In this document: positions 1 through 9,296 of the stretch, piece after piece
Layout of the letters: every line of letters starts with the position of its first letter
Position numbering within the stretch: the stretch's first letter is position 1
NCBI RefSeq assembly: GCF_003932715.1
Contig: NZ_CP020700.1
Coordinates: 5,354,501 to 5,418,500 of the forward strand
Length of the DNA stretch: 64,000 nucleotides
Direction of reading: 5' to 3'
Source: Streptomyces tsukubensis
GTDB taxonomy: Bacteria; Actinomycetota; Actinomycetes; Streptomycetales; Streptomycetaceae
Made by a program: the position numbers and the translations under genes
The notes under the pieces: generated by a model
What the model saw: the letters and a program-made list of their open reading frames with translations, nothing else
What the model was told of the DNA's origin: nothing
The model's database searches: none

Positions 1-151
1 CGTCCGCAGGACCCCGGAAACCATCCCGACCACCCCGGCACCCCGGGTCCCGGCACTCCGCCGAACGGCTGACACTCTTTTACACGGCGGCAATCCGGTT
101 GTCTCCGCGCCGATATACGGGCCCGGCAGGCTGCGGGGCGTACGGCCGTGC

Positions 152-201
152 GGGTGCCGTACTCCGGCCGGGGCCTCCTGGAGTGGCCCCGGCCGGCACC
201 C
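152..201. terminator. GC-rich hairpin downstream of the S9 peptidase
   Basis: A perfect 12-bp inverted repeat (164-175 with 185-196) around a 9-nt loop is flanked by a second complementary pair (152-158 with 195-201) that could compete with it. It lies just after the stop of the S9 peptidase gene on the minus strand, so it is the likely transcription end. The remaining bases 1-151 hold no gene that I can support. Confidence 0.6.
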
Positions 202-216
202 GCGCCGGACCGCCCG

Positions 217-2418
217 TCAGCTCGCGGCCCGGCCGATGCCGAGACTCCGCCGGAGGAAGTCCACCTGGAGGTGGAGCAGATTCTCCGCCACCTCCTCCTG
301 CGGCGTCATATGGGTCACCCCGCTCAGCGGCAGCACCTCGTGCGGGCGGCCCGCCGCCAGCAGGGCGGAGGACAGGCGCAGGGAGTGCGCGATCACCACA
401 TTGTCGTCGGCGAAACCGTGGACGATCATCAGCGGTCGGGCGGGCTCCGCCGCGCCGCTCAGCCCCTCGTCCGTGACGAGCGAATTCGCCGCGTACACCT
501 CGGGGTGCTCGTCCGGGTGGCCGAGATACCGCTCCGTGTAGTGGGTGTCGTACAGCCGCTGGTCCGTCGCGGGCGCCCCCGCGACCGCCGCGTGGAAGAC
601 ATCGGGCCGGCGCAGTACGGCCATCGCCGCGAGGAAGCCCCCGAAGGACCAGCCCCGGATCGCGACCCGACCCAGGTCGAGCGGGAAATCCCCGGCGAGC
701 GCGTGCAGCGCCGCGATCTGGTCGTCGAGGACCACACCGAAATCGCCCGCGACCGCCTTCTCCCAGGCCGGGTTCGGCCCGGGGGTGCCCCGCCCGTCCG
801 CGACGACCACCGCGAACCCCTGGTCGGCGAACCACTGGGAGGTGAGATGGGCGTCGTGGGCGGCGACGGCCTTACGGGCCCGGGGGCCGCCGTAAGGGTC
901 CATCAGCACGGGCAGCGGACCCCGGGACCGCTCGTAGCCCGTCGGCAGCAGCACCGCGCAGGGGATGCTCCGTTCGCCCGCGGCGACCAGCCGGGGCCGG
1001 GCGGTGAGCACGGGCCTCTCGGCGTACGAGGCGATCGTGGCGACCCGCTTGCCGTCGCGCAGCACCGCGTACTCCGTGCCGGGCACGCCGGGGCGGGCGG
1101 AGATCAGCACGGTCACCGGGCCCGAGCCGACCGCGGTGTGCACCCCGGGGCCCTCGGAGATCCTCTCGACGCCCCGTTCCCCGACCCGGTGGACATGGAC
1201 CTCGCCCAGCTCCGGCTCCTCGGCCCCGGCTCCCGCCGCGGTCGCTACGAGGACGTCCTCGTCACCGATGCCGAGGACGGCCCGTACCTGGAGCCCGGCG
1301 CCGGTCAGCGCCCGGTCTCCGACCTTCAGCACCCGCGCGCCGCCCTCGTCGGAGATCCGGACCAGCTGCCCGCGGGGCGTCCAGGCGGGTACCGCAGGGA
1401 AAAGTTCAAGCCAGATCGGATCCTCGTCCACGTGGACGGTACGGGTCTCGCCGGAACCGGTGTCGACGGTCAGACAGCGCTGGGTGCGCTGGTCCCGCGC
1501 CTGCACCAGCAGCAGCGGCGCCCCCGCCGCCGACCAGTGCACCCGCGCCAGATAGGGATAGGCGTCCCGGTCCCAGACCACCTCGGTCCGCGCCCCGCCG
1601 CCGACGGGGACCAGGAAGAGGCGCACCTCGGCGTTGGCGGTCCCGGCCGAGGGGTACGCGACCCGGCGCGGGTCCCGGTCCGGCCGCGCCGGATCCGCGA
1701 TCCACCAGCGCCGTACCGCCCGGTCGTCGACCCGCGCGACCAGCAGCCGGTCCGACTCCGGGGCCCACCAGTAGCCCCGGTCACGGCCCATGCTCTCCGC
1801 CGCGATGTACTCGGCGGAGCCGTACGAGACCCCGCCCGCTCCGGCCTCCCCGCCGTCCCCGGCCTCCTCGGGCGAGGGCTCCGCGAGGGCCCGGTCCCCG
1901 CCGCCGTCCGAGCCGACGACCCGCAGCGCGCCGCCGGAGACATAGGCGACCAGCTTCCCGTCGGGTGAGGGCCTCGGGTCGATCACCGGCCCCCGTACGG
2001 GTAGTTCGCGGGACGCGCCCGTCCGCAACTCCGCCGTGAACAGACGTCCGGAGAGGGCGAAGGCCGCCAGTTCCACCCTCCCGTCGACCGCGTAGCCCAC
2101 GATGCCCGCCGACCCGTCCCGGCTCCGCTCCCGGCGGGCCAGCTCCGCCGTCGACAGTTGCTCCTGCGAATTCCCCAACAGGGCACGGGGATCGGCCACC
2201 GGCCGTTCCCGGAAAGCCCCTTCCGGCCCTACCGTGGTGGGGTGGTCGTCGAGGTCGAGCACCCACAGCCCGCCCTCCCGGTCGGTTCCGGACACCGAAC
2301 GGATGAAGACCACGCGGGAGCCGTCCGATGCCACCGTGAACGAGCGTGGTGCGCCCAGGGAAAACCGCTGGGTACGGGCGAACTGGCGTGGAAAGGAGCT
2401 GTGTTGCCTCGTGGTCAT
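217..2418 (-). CDS. S9 family (prolyl oligopeptidase / DPP-IV type) serine peptidase
   Basis: A 733-residue peptidase with two parts: an N-terminal beta-propeller of the DPP-IV type (roughly residues 60-440, many WD-like Asp/Gly turns) and a C-terminal alpha/beta-hydrolase domain (about 500-725). The nucleophile is Ser591 in GWSFGG, with Asp671/672 in the HGFADDN segment and His703 in GVTH completing the triad. No signal peptide is visible, so it is probably cytosolic and trims short, often proline-containing, peptides. The ATG at 2418 has no Shine-Dalgarno sequence, but a TAGATT box (2426-2431, read on the minus strand) lies 7 nt upstream, which suggests a leaderless mRNA. It is divergent from the next gene. 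Family call is firm; exact substrate is unknown. Confidence 0.9.
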   Translation of the reverse strand: MTTRQHSSFPRQFARTQRFSLGAPRSFTVASDGSRVVFIRSVSGTDREGGLWVLDLDDHPTTVGPEGAFRERPVADPRALLGNSQEQLSTAELARRERSRDGSAGIVGYAVDGRVELAAFALSGRLFTAELRTGASRELPVRGPVIDPRPSPDGKLVAYVSGGALRVVGSDGGGDRALAEPSPEEAGDGGEAGAGGVSYGSAEYIAAESMGRDRGYWWAPESDRLLVARVDDRAVRRWWIADPARPDRDPRRVAYPSAGTANAEVRLFLVPVGGGARTEVVWDRDAYPYLARVHWSAAGAPLLLVQARDQRTQRCLTVDTGSGETRTVHVDEDPIWLELFPAVPAWTPRGQLVRISDEGGARVLKVGDRALTGAGLQVRAVLGIGDEDVLVATAAGAGAEEPELGEVHVHRVGERGVERISEGPGVHTAVGSGPVTVLISARPGVPGTEYAVLRDGKRVATIASYAERPVLTARPRLVAAGERSIPCAVLLPTGYERSRGPLPVLMDPYGGPRARKAVAAHDAHLTSQWFADQGFAVVVADGRGTPGPNPAWEKAVAGDFGVVLDDQIAALHALAGDFPLDLGRVAIRGWSFGGFLAAMAVLRRPDVFHAAVAGAPATDQRLYDTHYTERYLGHPDEHPEVYAANSLVTDEGLSGAAEPARPLMIVHGFADDNVVIAHSLRLSSALLAAGRPHEVLPLSGVTHMTPQEEVAENLLHLQVDFLRRSLGIGRAAS

Positions 2419-2574
2419 GCCATCGAATCTAGTGCGCTGTGCGCCCCCGCGTGCTGCCGTGCACCGACTGATGCGTTAGTACGGATAGTTATGATCCGTA
2501 GCGCGAGATGGGTAGGAACCATCTGCGCGTGCAACCTGCCTGTCCCGATCGAATATCTGTGGAGGTGAACCGCC

Positions 2575-2769
2575 GTGGCACTCTCAGTTTCGGCGGTGGT
2601 GCTGCTGGCGATCGTCGTCTTCCTGCTGGTCCGGAAGTCCGGACTCAAGGGCGGGCATGCGGTTGTCTGCGTGTTGTTCGGTTTCTTCCTCGCCAGCTCG
2701 TCCTTCGAGCCGACGATCACCGATCTGACGACGAGTGTCGGTGACATGATCGGTGACCTGAAGTTCTGA
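2575..2769 (+). CDS. Small two-helix membrane protein, unknown function
   Basis: A 64-residue protein starting at GTG 2575 with a strong ribosome-binding site (GGAGGTGA, 2560-2567). It has two hydrophobic stretches (about residues 4-19 and 28-45) joined by a short basic loop (RKSGLKGG), then a polar tail. This predicts a hairpin in the cytoplasmic membrane. Similar short proteins are common in Streptomyces, and some look-alikes occur in conjugative elements, but I cannot assign a role. A TATGAT box at 2490-2495 is a possible promoter -10 element. A hairpin followed by T residues lies directly downstream, so it is probably monocistronic. Confidence 0.75.
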   Translation: MALSVSAVVLLAIVVFLLVRKSGLKGGHAVVCVLFGFFLASSSFEPTITDLTTSVGDMIGDLKF

Positions 2770-2775
2770 CCGGGC

Positions 2776-2805
2776 TCCCGCACGTGTGCGGGGGTCCTTC
2801 TTTTT
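2776..2805 (+). terminator. Rho-independent-type terminator with a T run
   Basis: A 7-bp stem (2777-2783 with 2786-2792) closed by GT is followed by a pyrimidine stretch ending in five or more T residues (2795-2805). Terminators with a real T tract are uncommon in DNA this GC-rich. It ends the small membrane-protein gene. Confidence 0.7.
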
Positions 2806-3280
2806 GGCCGCTTCCGGCTCCGCGCCGGTTCAGCGCCGGTCCTGCGCCCTGCGTGCGCCGGTCCGGCGCCGCTCCGTCCTGCCCGGCGGCGGTCCGTCCG
2901 TGTCCCCGACCCCTGCCGACCCCGACCGCGCCCCCGGCTGCGATCCCGACCCCACCCGGCCACGAGTCACCCTCCGGCCGAGCCCCGCCGTCCGACCCGG
3001 TCCGGCCCGGTCCGCCCCGGCACGGCGGGTCCCACCCGACCCGGCTGTCAGGGCCGGGCGAACCTCCCGCGATCCGGACGCACCCGGGGCGGTTCCCCGG
3101 CCACCCCGGAGGGACCGCCGCGGGATCGCGTTGCATCCGCACGCAACCGATGCGACCGATGCGACCGCATGGGACCGTACGTGAGCGGTACGGCCCGGAT
3201 CCGACCTCCGGCGGTCCGTGGATCGACCGACCTGTGGCCGGGGGACTTCACGTTCCGCCACGCGCCCCGGCGCGGCCTCG
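2806..3280. other. Intergenic region without a supported gene
   Basis: About 475 bp of very GC-rich sequence. Open frames exist on both strands, but their products are Pro/Arg/Gly-rich with no recognisable domain and no ribosome-binding site. A short 9-nt direct repeat (unit GATGCGACC) occurs near 3148-3168. I see nothing else. Confidence 0.5.
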
Positions 3281-3286
3281 TAGGCT
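3281..3286 (+). promoter_or_regulatory. -10 box giving a leaderless mshB mRNA
   Basis: TAGGCT lies 6 nt before the ATG at 3293 and no Shine-Dalgarno sequence is present. This spacing places the transcription start on or next to the A of the ATG. Confidence 0.5.
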
Positions 3287-3292
3287 GTGTCC

Positions 3293-4222
3293 ATGAAGGA
3301 TCTTTCCACCCGTCGTCTGCTCCTTGTGCACGCGCACCCGGACGACGAGTCGATCACGAACGGCGCCACGATGGCCCGGTACGCGGCCGGCGGCGCCAGG
3401 GTCACCCTGGTGACCTGCACCCTCGGCGAGGAGGGCGAGGTCATCCCGCCCGATCTCGCCCATCTCGCGGCCGACCACGACGACTCCCTCGGCGAGTACC
3501 GCATCGGTGAGCTGTCCGCCGCCATGAAGGAGCTGGGCGTCACCGACCACCGCTTCCTGGGCGGCCCCGGGCGCTACCGGGACTCGGGAATGATGGGCCT
3601 GCCCCAGAACCGCCGCGAGGGCGCCTTCTGGAACACGCCCGTCGACGACGCGGCCCCGCATCTCGTGGAGATCATCCGCTCCGTACGCCCCCAGGTCATG
3701 GTCACGTACGACCCCCACGGCGGCTACGGCCACCCGGACCATATCCAGGCCCACCGCGTCGCCATGCGCGCCGCCGAGCTGGCCGCCGAGCGGGCCTTCC
3801 GGCGCGACCTCGGGGATCCGTGGACGGTCGCCAAGATCTACTGGACCCGGGTGCCGCGCTCCGTCGCCGAAGAGGGCTTCGCCGCACTCAGGGCGGCCGG
3901 GGTCGGCTTCCCCGGCGTCGCGGCGGTCGACGACGTCCCCGGTGTCGTCGAGGACGACGAGATCACCGCGGCGATCGACGGCAGCGCCTACGCGGAGCGG
4001 AAGGCGGCCGCGATGCGCGCGCACGCCACCCAGATCGCCGTGGACGGGCCGTTCTTCGCCCTCTCCAACGACCTCGGCCAGCCGATCTTCGCCACCGAGT
4101 ACTACCAGTTGGCCGAAGGCGAGCCGGGTGTTCCCCGGGGGCGCCGCGAGGACGACCTCTTCGCCGGGATCCCGGACGCCGCAGGCCCGGAGGTCCCCGG
4201 CACGGCCGGGGTGCCCGCATGA
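3293..4222 (+). CDS. mshB: Mycothiol biosynthesis deacetylase MshB
   Basis: MshB is the zinc enzyme that removes the acetyl group from GlcNAc-inositol to give GlcN-inositol in mycothiol synthesis. The N-terminal AHPDDE motif (His15, Asp17, Asp18) supplies zinc ligands and the general base. The GGYGHPDH motif contains His147 and His150, one of which is the third ligand. Length (309 aa from this ATG) matches the family. I chose the ATG at 3293 over the GTG at 3287 because a TAGGCT -10 box sits 6 nt upstream without any Shine-Dalgarno, as in leaderless genes. Its stop overlaps the start of the next gene (ATGA), so the two form an operon. Identification is confident from the motifs and length. 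Confidence 0.93.
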   Translation: MKDLSTRRLLLVHAHPDDESITNGATMARYAAGGARVTLVTCTLGEEGEVIPPDLAHLAADHDDSLGEYRIGELSAAMKELGVTDHRFLGGPGRYRDSGMMGLPQNRREGAFWNTPVDDAAPHLVEIIRSVRPQVMVTYDPHGGYGHPDHIQAHRVAMRAAELAAERAFRRDLGDPWTVAKIYWTRVPRSVAEEGFAALRAAGVGFPGVAAVDDVPGVVEDDEITAAIDGSAYAERKAAAMRAHATQIAVDGPFFALSNDLGQPIFATEYYQLAEGEPGVPRGRREDDLFAGIPDAAGPEVPGTAGVPA

Positions 4223-4638
4223 GCACGGCACCCGGTACGGGCCTCACCCGCGACTGGACGGCGCAGAAGCCCCGGCCGGGCCGGATCGCCGCGTACCTCC
4301 TTCTCGTCCCGCTCGGCGCGGTCGTCGGCACCGCCGGATCCCTGGTCCAGGCGGCCTGGTTCCCGGCCGGGCTGCTGCTCGCCCTGCTCGGCTCCGCCGG
4401 ACTCTTCTACGGAGCCCGTACGGCGCTGGGCAACCAGCTCGGGGTGGCCGCGGCGGGCGCCGGCTGGCTGGTCGCGATCGTCGTGCTGAGCCTCGGACGC
4501 CCCGAGGGCGACGCACTGTTCGGCGCCGGGATCGGACCGCTGCTCTTCATCCTCGGCGGGATGGTCGTCGCTGTGATGTGCGCCACCCTGGGCGGACCGG
4601 CGCAACCGGGCCGCGGTCCGGGGCGACTTGAGAAGTAG
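4219..4638 (+). CDS. Four-helix membrane protein (DUF6113-like)
   Basis: A 139-residue integral membrane protein overlapping the mshB stop codon by 4 nt (ATGA), which implies translational coupling. After a 25-residue polar N-terminus there are four hydrophobic helices (about 27-50, 52-68, 76-95, 103-125) and a short basic tail. The pattern fits the Streptomyces DUF6113 family, which has no known function. Its pairing with mshB is seen here directly; whether it has a role in thiol metabolism is only inference. Confidence 0.8.
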   Translation: MSTAPGTGLTRDWTAQKPRPGRIAAYLLLVPLGAVVGTAGSLVQAAWFPAGLLLALLGSAGLFYGARTALGNQLGVAAAGAGWLVAIVVLSLGRPEGDALFGAGIGPLLFILGGMVVAVMCATLGGPAQPGRGPGRLEK

Positions 4639-4980
4639 GGCGCCCCGGCGCCCCGTCCACGGGGCACCCACGGGAGCGTGACACCGTAACCGGTACCGCT
4701 CCCGGCGGCCCGGAGCCCGCCCGGACGGGCGGACATCAGTACGAACGCAGGCCGGAGCCGGTGTCCCGGCGGCCGAACCCCCGTCCGTACGGGCCGCACT
4801 GACGGCCGGAGCGATCCGGCAGTCGTACACCAGTGGTGGAACAGGGCCGATCCGGTGCCCTTTCCACAGTCGCGGCGTGCGTGTCACCGGCGGCCAGTAT
4901 GGTGGTGCGCGCCGCCGAGCCGCCCAGCGAACGAGGACACAGTAAGAGACGGGCGGCGGAGCCAACCGGGAGATCCTGCT
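4639..4980. other. Intergenic region upstream of the PG-binding-domain protein
   Basis: 342 bp with no supported gene. It should carry the promoter of the gene beginning at 4981. An upstream in-frame GTG at 4855 exists, but the intervening residues look like non-coding translation, so I treat this as untranslated. A short GGGAG (about 4969) is the ribosome-binding site for 4981. Confidence 0.5.
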
Positions 4981-7002
4981 TTGAGTCGTGAAACTGATAG
5001 TTCGTCCTCCGGGCCCCAGGGGCGCGGTGGAGCCGCCTACCCCTCGGGGACACCGCCGTACGGGTCCGGCCGCTTCGGCGGCGGCGCGGCGGCCGACGGC
5101 GAGCCGAAGAAGCCGGACGCGGCCAAGTCCGAGCCCAAGACCGAGACGACGATCACCACCCGGATCCGGATCAACATTCCCGGATCACGGCCGATTCCGC
5201 CCGTCGTGGTGCGCAAACCGGCCAACGAGCCGGGTGCCGGGGCGGCGGACGCCCCCGCGGCACCGGGCGGCTCCGGTGGTGAAGCCGAGGCGGAGCGTAC
5301 GGCTGCGATGCCGGTGCCTTCGTTCGGTGGTCCTGCTGGTCCCGGTGGCCCCGGCGCTCCGGCGCCCGCCGACGGCGGAGCGGCCGCGGGTGACAAGGCG
5401 TCGAACGACTGGTTCGCGCCGCGGAGGTCCGGGACCAACGGCGCCGGCATCAAGGTGCCCGTCGATCCGGGCGCGGGCGTTCCCGGCGGTGCACCCGCCG
5501 GTGCGGGCCCTGCGCCGGGCGGCCCCGGCGGTCCGCACGGACCCGGCGGTTCCGGTACGGGCCGCCCCCACAGCGCCCTCAGCGACCTCTCGGGAGCGGC
5601 GGGCGCGGGAACGGCCGCACCCGCCGGTTTCGCCCCCGGCTCCGACGCCCCGCCGCACGGTGTGCGTCCGTCGGCCGGTGCCGGACCCGACGGGCCGACG
5701 ACGGGCCCGGCCCGCGGAGCCATGCAGACCGGCGCGCCGGTGCACGCGGGTGCCGTCGCGGCGCCGCCGCGGATGTCCGACGACACCGCCGTCCTGACCC
5801 CGCAGCGACCCGCACCGGGCCGCCCCGCGGGTCCCGGCGGCCCCGGGGCCCCCGCAGGTCAGGGCGGGCCCGGGGACCATGTCTCGGGGGACACCCTGAC
5901 CAGCGGAGTGCCTCCCGTCCGGCCCGATGCGGAGTCGCCGTTCCCGGCGGGTCCCGGCGCCGCCGGGAAGCCCTCCGGTCCGTCCGGCCCGGGCGGCTCG
6001 CCCGCCTCTGAGTCCACGGCTCCGGCTCCCGCTCCGGCCTCCCGTCCGGCGCCCCCGCCGCCCGCCAAGAAGGGCCGCTCCAAGACGGCCCTGATCGGTG
6101 TCGCCGTGGTCGTCCTGGGCGCCGTCGCCTACGGCGCCGGGCTGCTGCTCAACCACTCCGATGTGCCGAAGAGCACCACGGTCCTCGGCGTCGACATCGG
6201 CGGCGGCACCCGCGACCAGGCCGTCGACAAGCTCCAGGGCGCCCTCGGCAAACGTGCCGCGACCCCGCTCCAGCTGTCCGTCGGCGGCAAGAAGATCGCG
6301 CTCGCCCCGGACAAGGCGGGCCTGTCCTTCGACGCCCAGACCACCGTCCGCAACGCGGCGGGCAGCGACTACAACCCGATGTCGGTGATCGGCTCCCTCT
6401 TCGGCGGCGAGCGCGTCGCCGAACCGGAGATCGTCATCGACGAGGAGAAGCTGCGGGTGGCCCTCGCCGATCTGGCGGGCAACTCCGGCTCGGCCGTCGA
6501 GGGCACGATCAGGTTCGAGCCCGGGAAGATCGTCGTCGTCCCCGGCAAGGCCGGTCAGGGCATCGACGTCAACCGCTCGCTGACGATGGTCAAGGACGCG
6601 TACCGGGCCCAGGTCGAGTCCGGCCGCCCGAACGCCGTACAGCTTCCCGTCGCCGGTCTCCAGCCGTCGATCAGCCAGGCGGAGCTGGACCGGGCCGAGA
6701 AGGAGTTCGCCGAGCCCGCGATGTCCGATCTGATCACGATCAGGGCGGGCGGCCGGAAGATCGACTTCGGCCCGCAGCGTTCGCTGCCGCGGATCCTCTC
6801 CATGAAGGCCGTGAACGGCAAGCTGGTGGAGGTCTACAACAAGGAAGCCATCGAAGAGCTGGTCGGCGGCACCTTCCAGGGCGTCATGGTCACCAAGGCC
6901 GACGGTAAGAAGCAGCAGCTCAACGCCGATGACATCGCCAAGGCGATGGGTCCGGCCCTGCGCGGCGAGACCCGGCAGGACCGCACGGTGGACATCAAGT
7001 AG
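4981..7002 (+). CDS. Membrane-anchored protein with peptidoglycan-binding-like (PG_binding_4 / YoaR-type) domain
   Basis: A 673-residue protein in three parts: a long disordered Pro/Gly/Ala-rich N-terminus (1 to about 365) holding a conserved-looking basic segment near residues 60-80; one transmembrane helix (about 368-390); and an extracytoplasmic C-terminus starting with VLGVDIGGG, which has the two-repeat pattern of the peptidoglycan-binding-like domain seen in YoaR/VanW proteins. The VanW domain itself is absent. It probably sits in the membrane facing the cell wall. I chose the TTG at 4981 because a GGGAG precedes it and the residues after it (MSRETDSSSS) begin the polar tail; the GTG at 4855 lacks support. 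A very long hairpin follows. Confidence 0.75.
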   Translation: MSRETDSSSSGPQGRGGAAYPSGTPPYGSGRFGGGAAADGEPKKPDAAKSEPKTETTITTRIRINIPGSRPIPPVVVRKPANEPGAGAADAPAAPGGSGGEAEAERTAAMPVPSFGGPAGPGGPGAPAPADGGAAAGDKASNDWFAPRRSGTNGAGIKVPVDPGAGVPGGAPAGAGPAPGGPGGPHGPGGSGTGRPHSALSDLSGAAGAGTAAPAGFAPGSDAPPHGVRPSAGAGPDGPTTGPARGAMQTGAPVHAGAVAAPPRMSDDTAVLTPQRPAPGRPAGPGGPGAPAGQGGPGDHVSGDTLTSGVPPVRPDAESPFPAGPGAAGKPSGPSGPGGSPASESTAPAPAPASRPAPPPPAKKGRSKTALIGVAVVVLGAVAYGAGLLLNHSDVPKSTTVLGVDIGGGTRDQAVDKLQGALGKRAATPLQLSVGGKKIALAPDKAGLSFDAQTTVRNAAGSDYNPMSVIGSLFGGERVAEPEIVIDEEKLRVALADLAGNSGSAVEGTIRFEPGKIVVVPGKAGQGIDVNRSLTMVKDAYRAQVESGRPNAVQLPVAGLQPSISQAELDRAEKEFAEPAMSDLITIRAGGRKIDFGPQRSLPRILSMKAVNGKLVEVYNKEAIEELVGGTFQGVMVTKADGKKQQLNADDIAKAMGPALRGETRQDRTVDIK

Positions 7003-7025
7003 CGACAGCGACGGGCCGAGTGGCC

Positions 7026-7079
7026 CCGAGATGTGTGCGGCCCCCACCCGGATCCGGGCGGGGGCCGCACACATCTCGG
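7026..7079. terminator. 54-bp near-perfect palindrome between convergent genes
   Basis: Symmetric about 7052/7053, with 27-bp arms and one mismatch. It separates the plus-strand PG-binding gene (stop 7002) from the minus-strand SirB1-type gene (stop 7088), so it should terminate transcription from both sides. Confidence 0.8.
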
Positions 7080-7087
7080 CGGGGGCG

Positions 7088-7936
7088 TCAGTTCAGCATC
7101 GCCCGGGCCGCCCGGGCCCGGCCCCGTACCGCCTCCGCCGTCGCCGGTTCGACCATCGCGACCACATCGGCGTAGGCGTCCAGCTCCGCCGCGCCGGTCA
7201 GGAAGTCTCCTCGCCGGACCAGGAGTTGGGCGCGTTCGTAGCGCAGCCGGGCCGGGTGGGAGGGGAGGAGCAGGGACAGGTCCACCGCCCACAGCGCCAC
7301 ATCCGAGCGTTCGGGGCGGGCCGTGGCCCAGGCACGGATGTTGTTGAGGATGCGGACCAGCACGTCCTGCGCGGGCGCGGGCTTCAGCATCGACGGTTCG
7401 AGACGTGCCCCCGTCGCCCCCTCGACCAGCAGCGACGCATCCGACTCCGACAGCACGCGGCCACCGCCGAAGGGGTCGGCCAGGACCTGTTCCTCCGGCT
7501 CCCCGAAGCCGACGACGAAGTGCCCGGGCAGCGCGACCCCGTACACCGGTGCGCCCGCCCGCCGGGCCACCTCCACCCAGACCACGGAGAGCAGGATCGG
7601 CAGTCCGCGCCGCCGCCGCAGCACCTCGTGGAGCAGGGACGACTCCAGGCGCCCGTAGTCCGCGGGGGTGCCGTGGAAGCCGAGTTCACCGCCGAGCAGC
7701 CGCTCCAGGGCGGCCGCCCAGGCCAGAGGCGTACGGAGTCCGTACGGCAGCAGCCCGGCCAGGCGGTCCAGTTCGATCTGGGCGGCGTCGACCGCCGAAT
7801 CGTCGTCCGCGCCGTCCGCGACCGCCCCCAGCAGCAGACAGAGCAGGGACAGATCGGGCCGGTCGGCACGGGCCTCTTCGGCGAACCGGCGCAGATGGCC
7901 CGCCGGGTCGGCGGAGGCGGCTGAGTCGTCGTGCAT
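7088..7936 (-). CDS. SirB1-family (transglutaminase-like) protein
   Basis: A 282-residue protein of the SirB1/transglutaminase-like family. The core is RRGLPILLSVVWVEVARRAG followed by GVALPGHFVVG, the usual SirB1 signature, with His in GHF and an Asp-Pro-Phe-Gly-Gly segment. The C-terminal third has TPR-like helices, as is usual for the family. The papain-like Cys is replaced (Leu-Ser in the ILLSVV position), so protease activity is unlikely; members are considered non-catalytic or of unknown activity. I placed the start at ATG 7936 (MHDDSAAS) rather than the GTG at 7954. Biological role is unknown. Confidence 0.82.
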   Translation of the reverse strand: MHDDSAASADPAGHLRRFAEEARADRPDLSLLCLLLGAVADGADDDSAVDAAQIELDRLAGLLPYGLRTPLAWAAALERLLGGELGFHGTPADYGRLESSLLHEVLRRRRGLPILLSVVWVEVARRAGAPVYGVALPGHFVVGFGEPEEQVLADPFGGGRVLSESDASLLVEGATGARLEPSMLKPAPAQDVLVRILNNIRAWATARPERSDVALWAVDLSLLLPSHPARLRYERAQLLVRRGDFLTGAAELDAYADVVAMVEPATAEAVRGRARAARAMLN

Positions 7937-8081
7937 AGGCCCACAGGTACCCAACGAGCCCCCGCCGCGTCCACTCGCCGCGAGAGGGAGTCTCGGCGGA
8001 ACCGAGCGGTCCGGCCGGTACGGGGCCGGACCGGAGCGGACCGGAGCGGGCCGATCGGTACGGAACCGAGCGGTCCGCTCT

Positions 8082-8126
8082 CCGTACCGTCCCGCCCCGT
8101 ACCGTCCCGCTCCGTACCGTCCCGTT
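8082..8126. repeat. Three tandem 15-bp repeats
   Basis: The 13-nt core CCGTACCGTCCCG occurs at 8082-8094, 8097-8109 and 8112-8124, with a 15-bp period. A separate 15-nt direct repeat (GAACCGAGCGGTCCG) occurs twice just to the left (about 7999 and 8063). The array lies immediately 3' of the GNAT gene. Confidence 0.8.
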
Positions 8127-9181
8127 CAGTCCCGCGGCCCGCGGTAGTGGTGGTAGCTGTGGTGCGTGGTGAAGCCCATGCCCGCGTAGAGCGCGCCCGC
8201 CGCCGTGTTCTCCTTCTCGACCTGGAGCCACGCCGCCGACGCCCCCTCCTCCAGCGCCCGCCCGGCCAGGGCCGCCATCACGGCCCGCGCCAGACCGCGG
8301 CGCCGCCGGGCCGGATCGACCTCGACCGCCATGAAACCGGCCCAGCGCCCGTCGACGACGCACCGCCCGATCGCGACCGGAGTCCCGTCGTCCCCGGACC
8401 CGGACCCGTCACCGGACCCGTCACCGGACTCGGCGGCCACCGAGGCGAACCAGACCGAAGGACCGCTCTCCAGAACCCGCAGCATGTGCGGCGCCGGCTC
8501 CCCAGAAGCCCGCTGGTACCGCCGGAGCCAGCCCCCGCCGGGCCCGCCCGCCGTCCGGGACAGGGTCACCCGGTCCCGGTCCGCGTCGAGGTCGGCGACC
8601 GGGGCCAGCGCTCCGATCCGTACGTCCGCCGACACCTCCCGCGTCCAGCCCCGCTCCTCCAGCGCCGCGCACAGCGCCTCCTGGGTCCCCGCCGCGCCCG
8701 TGGCCGCCTGGACGTACGCGGGCAGGGACCGCTCCGCGTACCACGACCGCACCCGGTCGAGCGCCTCGTCCAGGGGTACGCCCGGATCGCCCAGCGCCAG
8801 CGCCGAGTTGGCCCGCCGGGTGAAGCCGGACGCGGCCCGCAGCTCCCACTCGCCGAGCCGTTCGCTCTCCACCGGCCGCCAGGCCCGGGACGCCACCCGG
8901 GTCAGCTCCGCGAAGTCCGCCGCGGGGCCGCGGCGTCGGGCCGGGGCGGCGGGGACGGTTTTCCCCGCGACCAGCGACGTCTCCGGAACGCGGACCACCT
9001 GGCCGGTGCGCCGTGTGATCACCAGCACACCACTTTCGTCCCATGATGTGAGAACACCGACCACGTCAGTGAAGGTCCCCGCCCCCTCCGAGGGATCGAC
9101 CAGGCGTCGGATTGATACCCGTTTGCCCACGTCAAGGGGTGTAATACGGACTTCGAGCCGTCCCGCGCCGGTGATTTCCAC
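8126..9181 (-). CDS. GNAT N-acetyltransferase with N-terminal SH3-like domain
   Basis: A 351-residue protein. The first ~80 residues (EVRITPLDVGKRVSIRRLV) are beta-rich and SH3-like, as in a known Streptomyces GNAT subgroup. The C-terminal half has the GNAT core: a VEVDPARRRRGLARAVM acetyl-CoA-binding segment (Q/RxxGxG/A-like) and the typical ending GMGFTTHHSYHHYR. I chose GTG 9181 because AGGAGGGG lies about 10 nt upstream on the minus strand; longer frames add only Arg-rich sequence. Substrate unknown. The gene is divergent from the ferredoxin gene and shares its ~115-bp intergenic region. Confidence 0.85.
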   Translation of the reverse strand: MEITGAGRLEVRITPLDVGKRVSIRRLVDPSEGAGTFTDVVGVLTSWDESGVLVITRRTGQVVRVPETSLVAGKTVPAAPARRRGPAADFAELTRVASRAWRPVESERLGEWELRAASGFTRRANSALALGDPGVPLDEALDRVRSWYAERSLPAYVQAATGAAGTQEALCAALEERGWTREVSADVRIGALAPVADLDADRDRVTLSRTAGGPGGGWLRRYQRASGEPAPHMLRVLESGPSVWFASVAAESGDGSGDGSGSGDDGTPVAIGRCVVDGRWAGFMAVEVDPARRRRGLARAVMAALAGRALEEGASAAWLQVEKENTAAGALYAGMGFTTHHSYHHYRGPRD

Positions 9182-9201
9182 TGCTCTGTGCGCCCCTCCT
9201 G

Positions 9202-9230
9202 TTCGGATCGTCCCCGAGAACGGAGATACT
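9202..9230 (+). promoter_or_regulatory. Candidate housekeeping promoter of the ferredoxin gene
   Basis: TTCGGA (9202-9207), a 17-nt spacer, then GATACT (9225-9230). It lies 67 nt before the ferredoxin start codon and fits a vegetative sigma-factor promoter, although the -35 box is weak. Confidence 0.45.
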
Positions 9231-9296
9231 AGGGGCGGGCATCGACGACGCCGCGCTCCCGCGCAAGCCACAGCCCTACCGAGGAGGAACGACAGC

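Noticed and set aside
148..1968. Long plus-strand open frame opposite the S9 peptidase
   Set aside because: Arg/Gly/Pro-rich translation with no domain; it is the antisense shadow of a well-supported gene in GC-rich DNA.
4855..4980. Extended start (GTG 4855) for the PG-binding-domain protein
   Set aside because: Residues in this part look like untranslated sequence and no ribosome-binding site precedes the codon.
5185..7074. Long minus-strand frame opposite the PG-binding-domain protein
   Set aside because: Same shadow effect; product has no domain and no ribosome-binding site, while the plus-strand gene has both a domain and normal codon usage.
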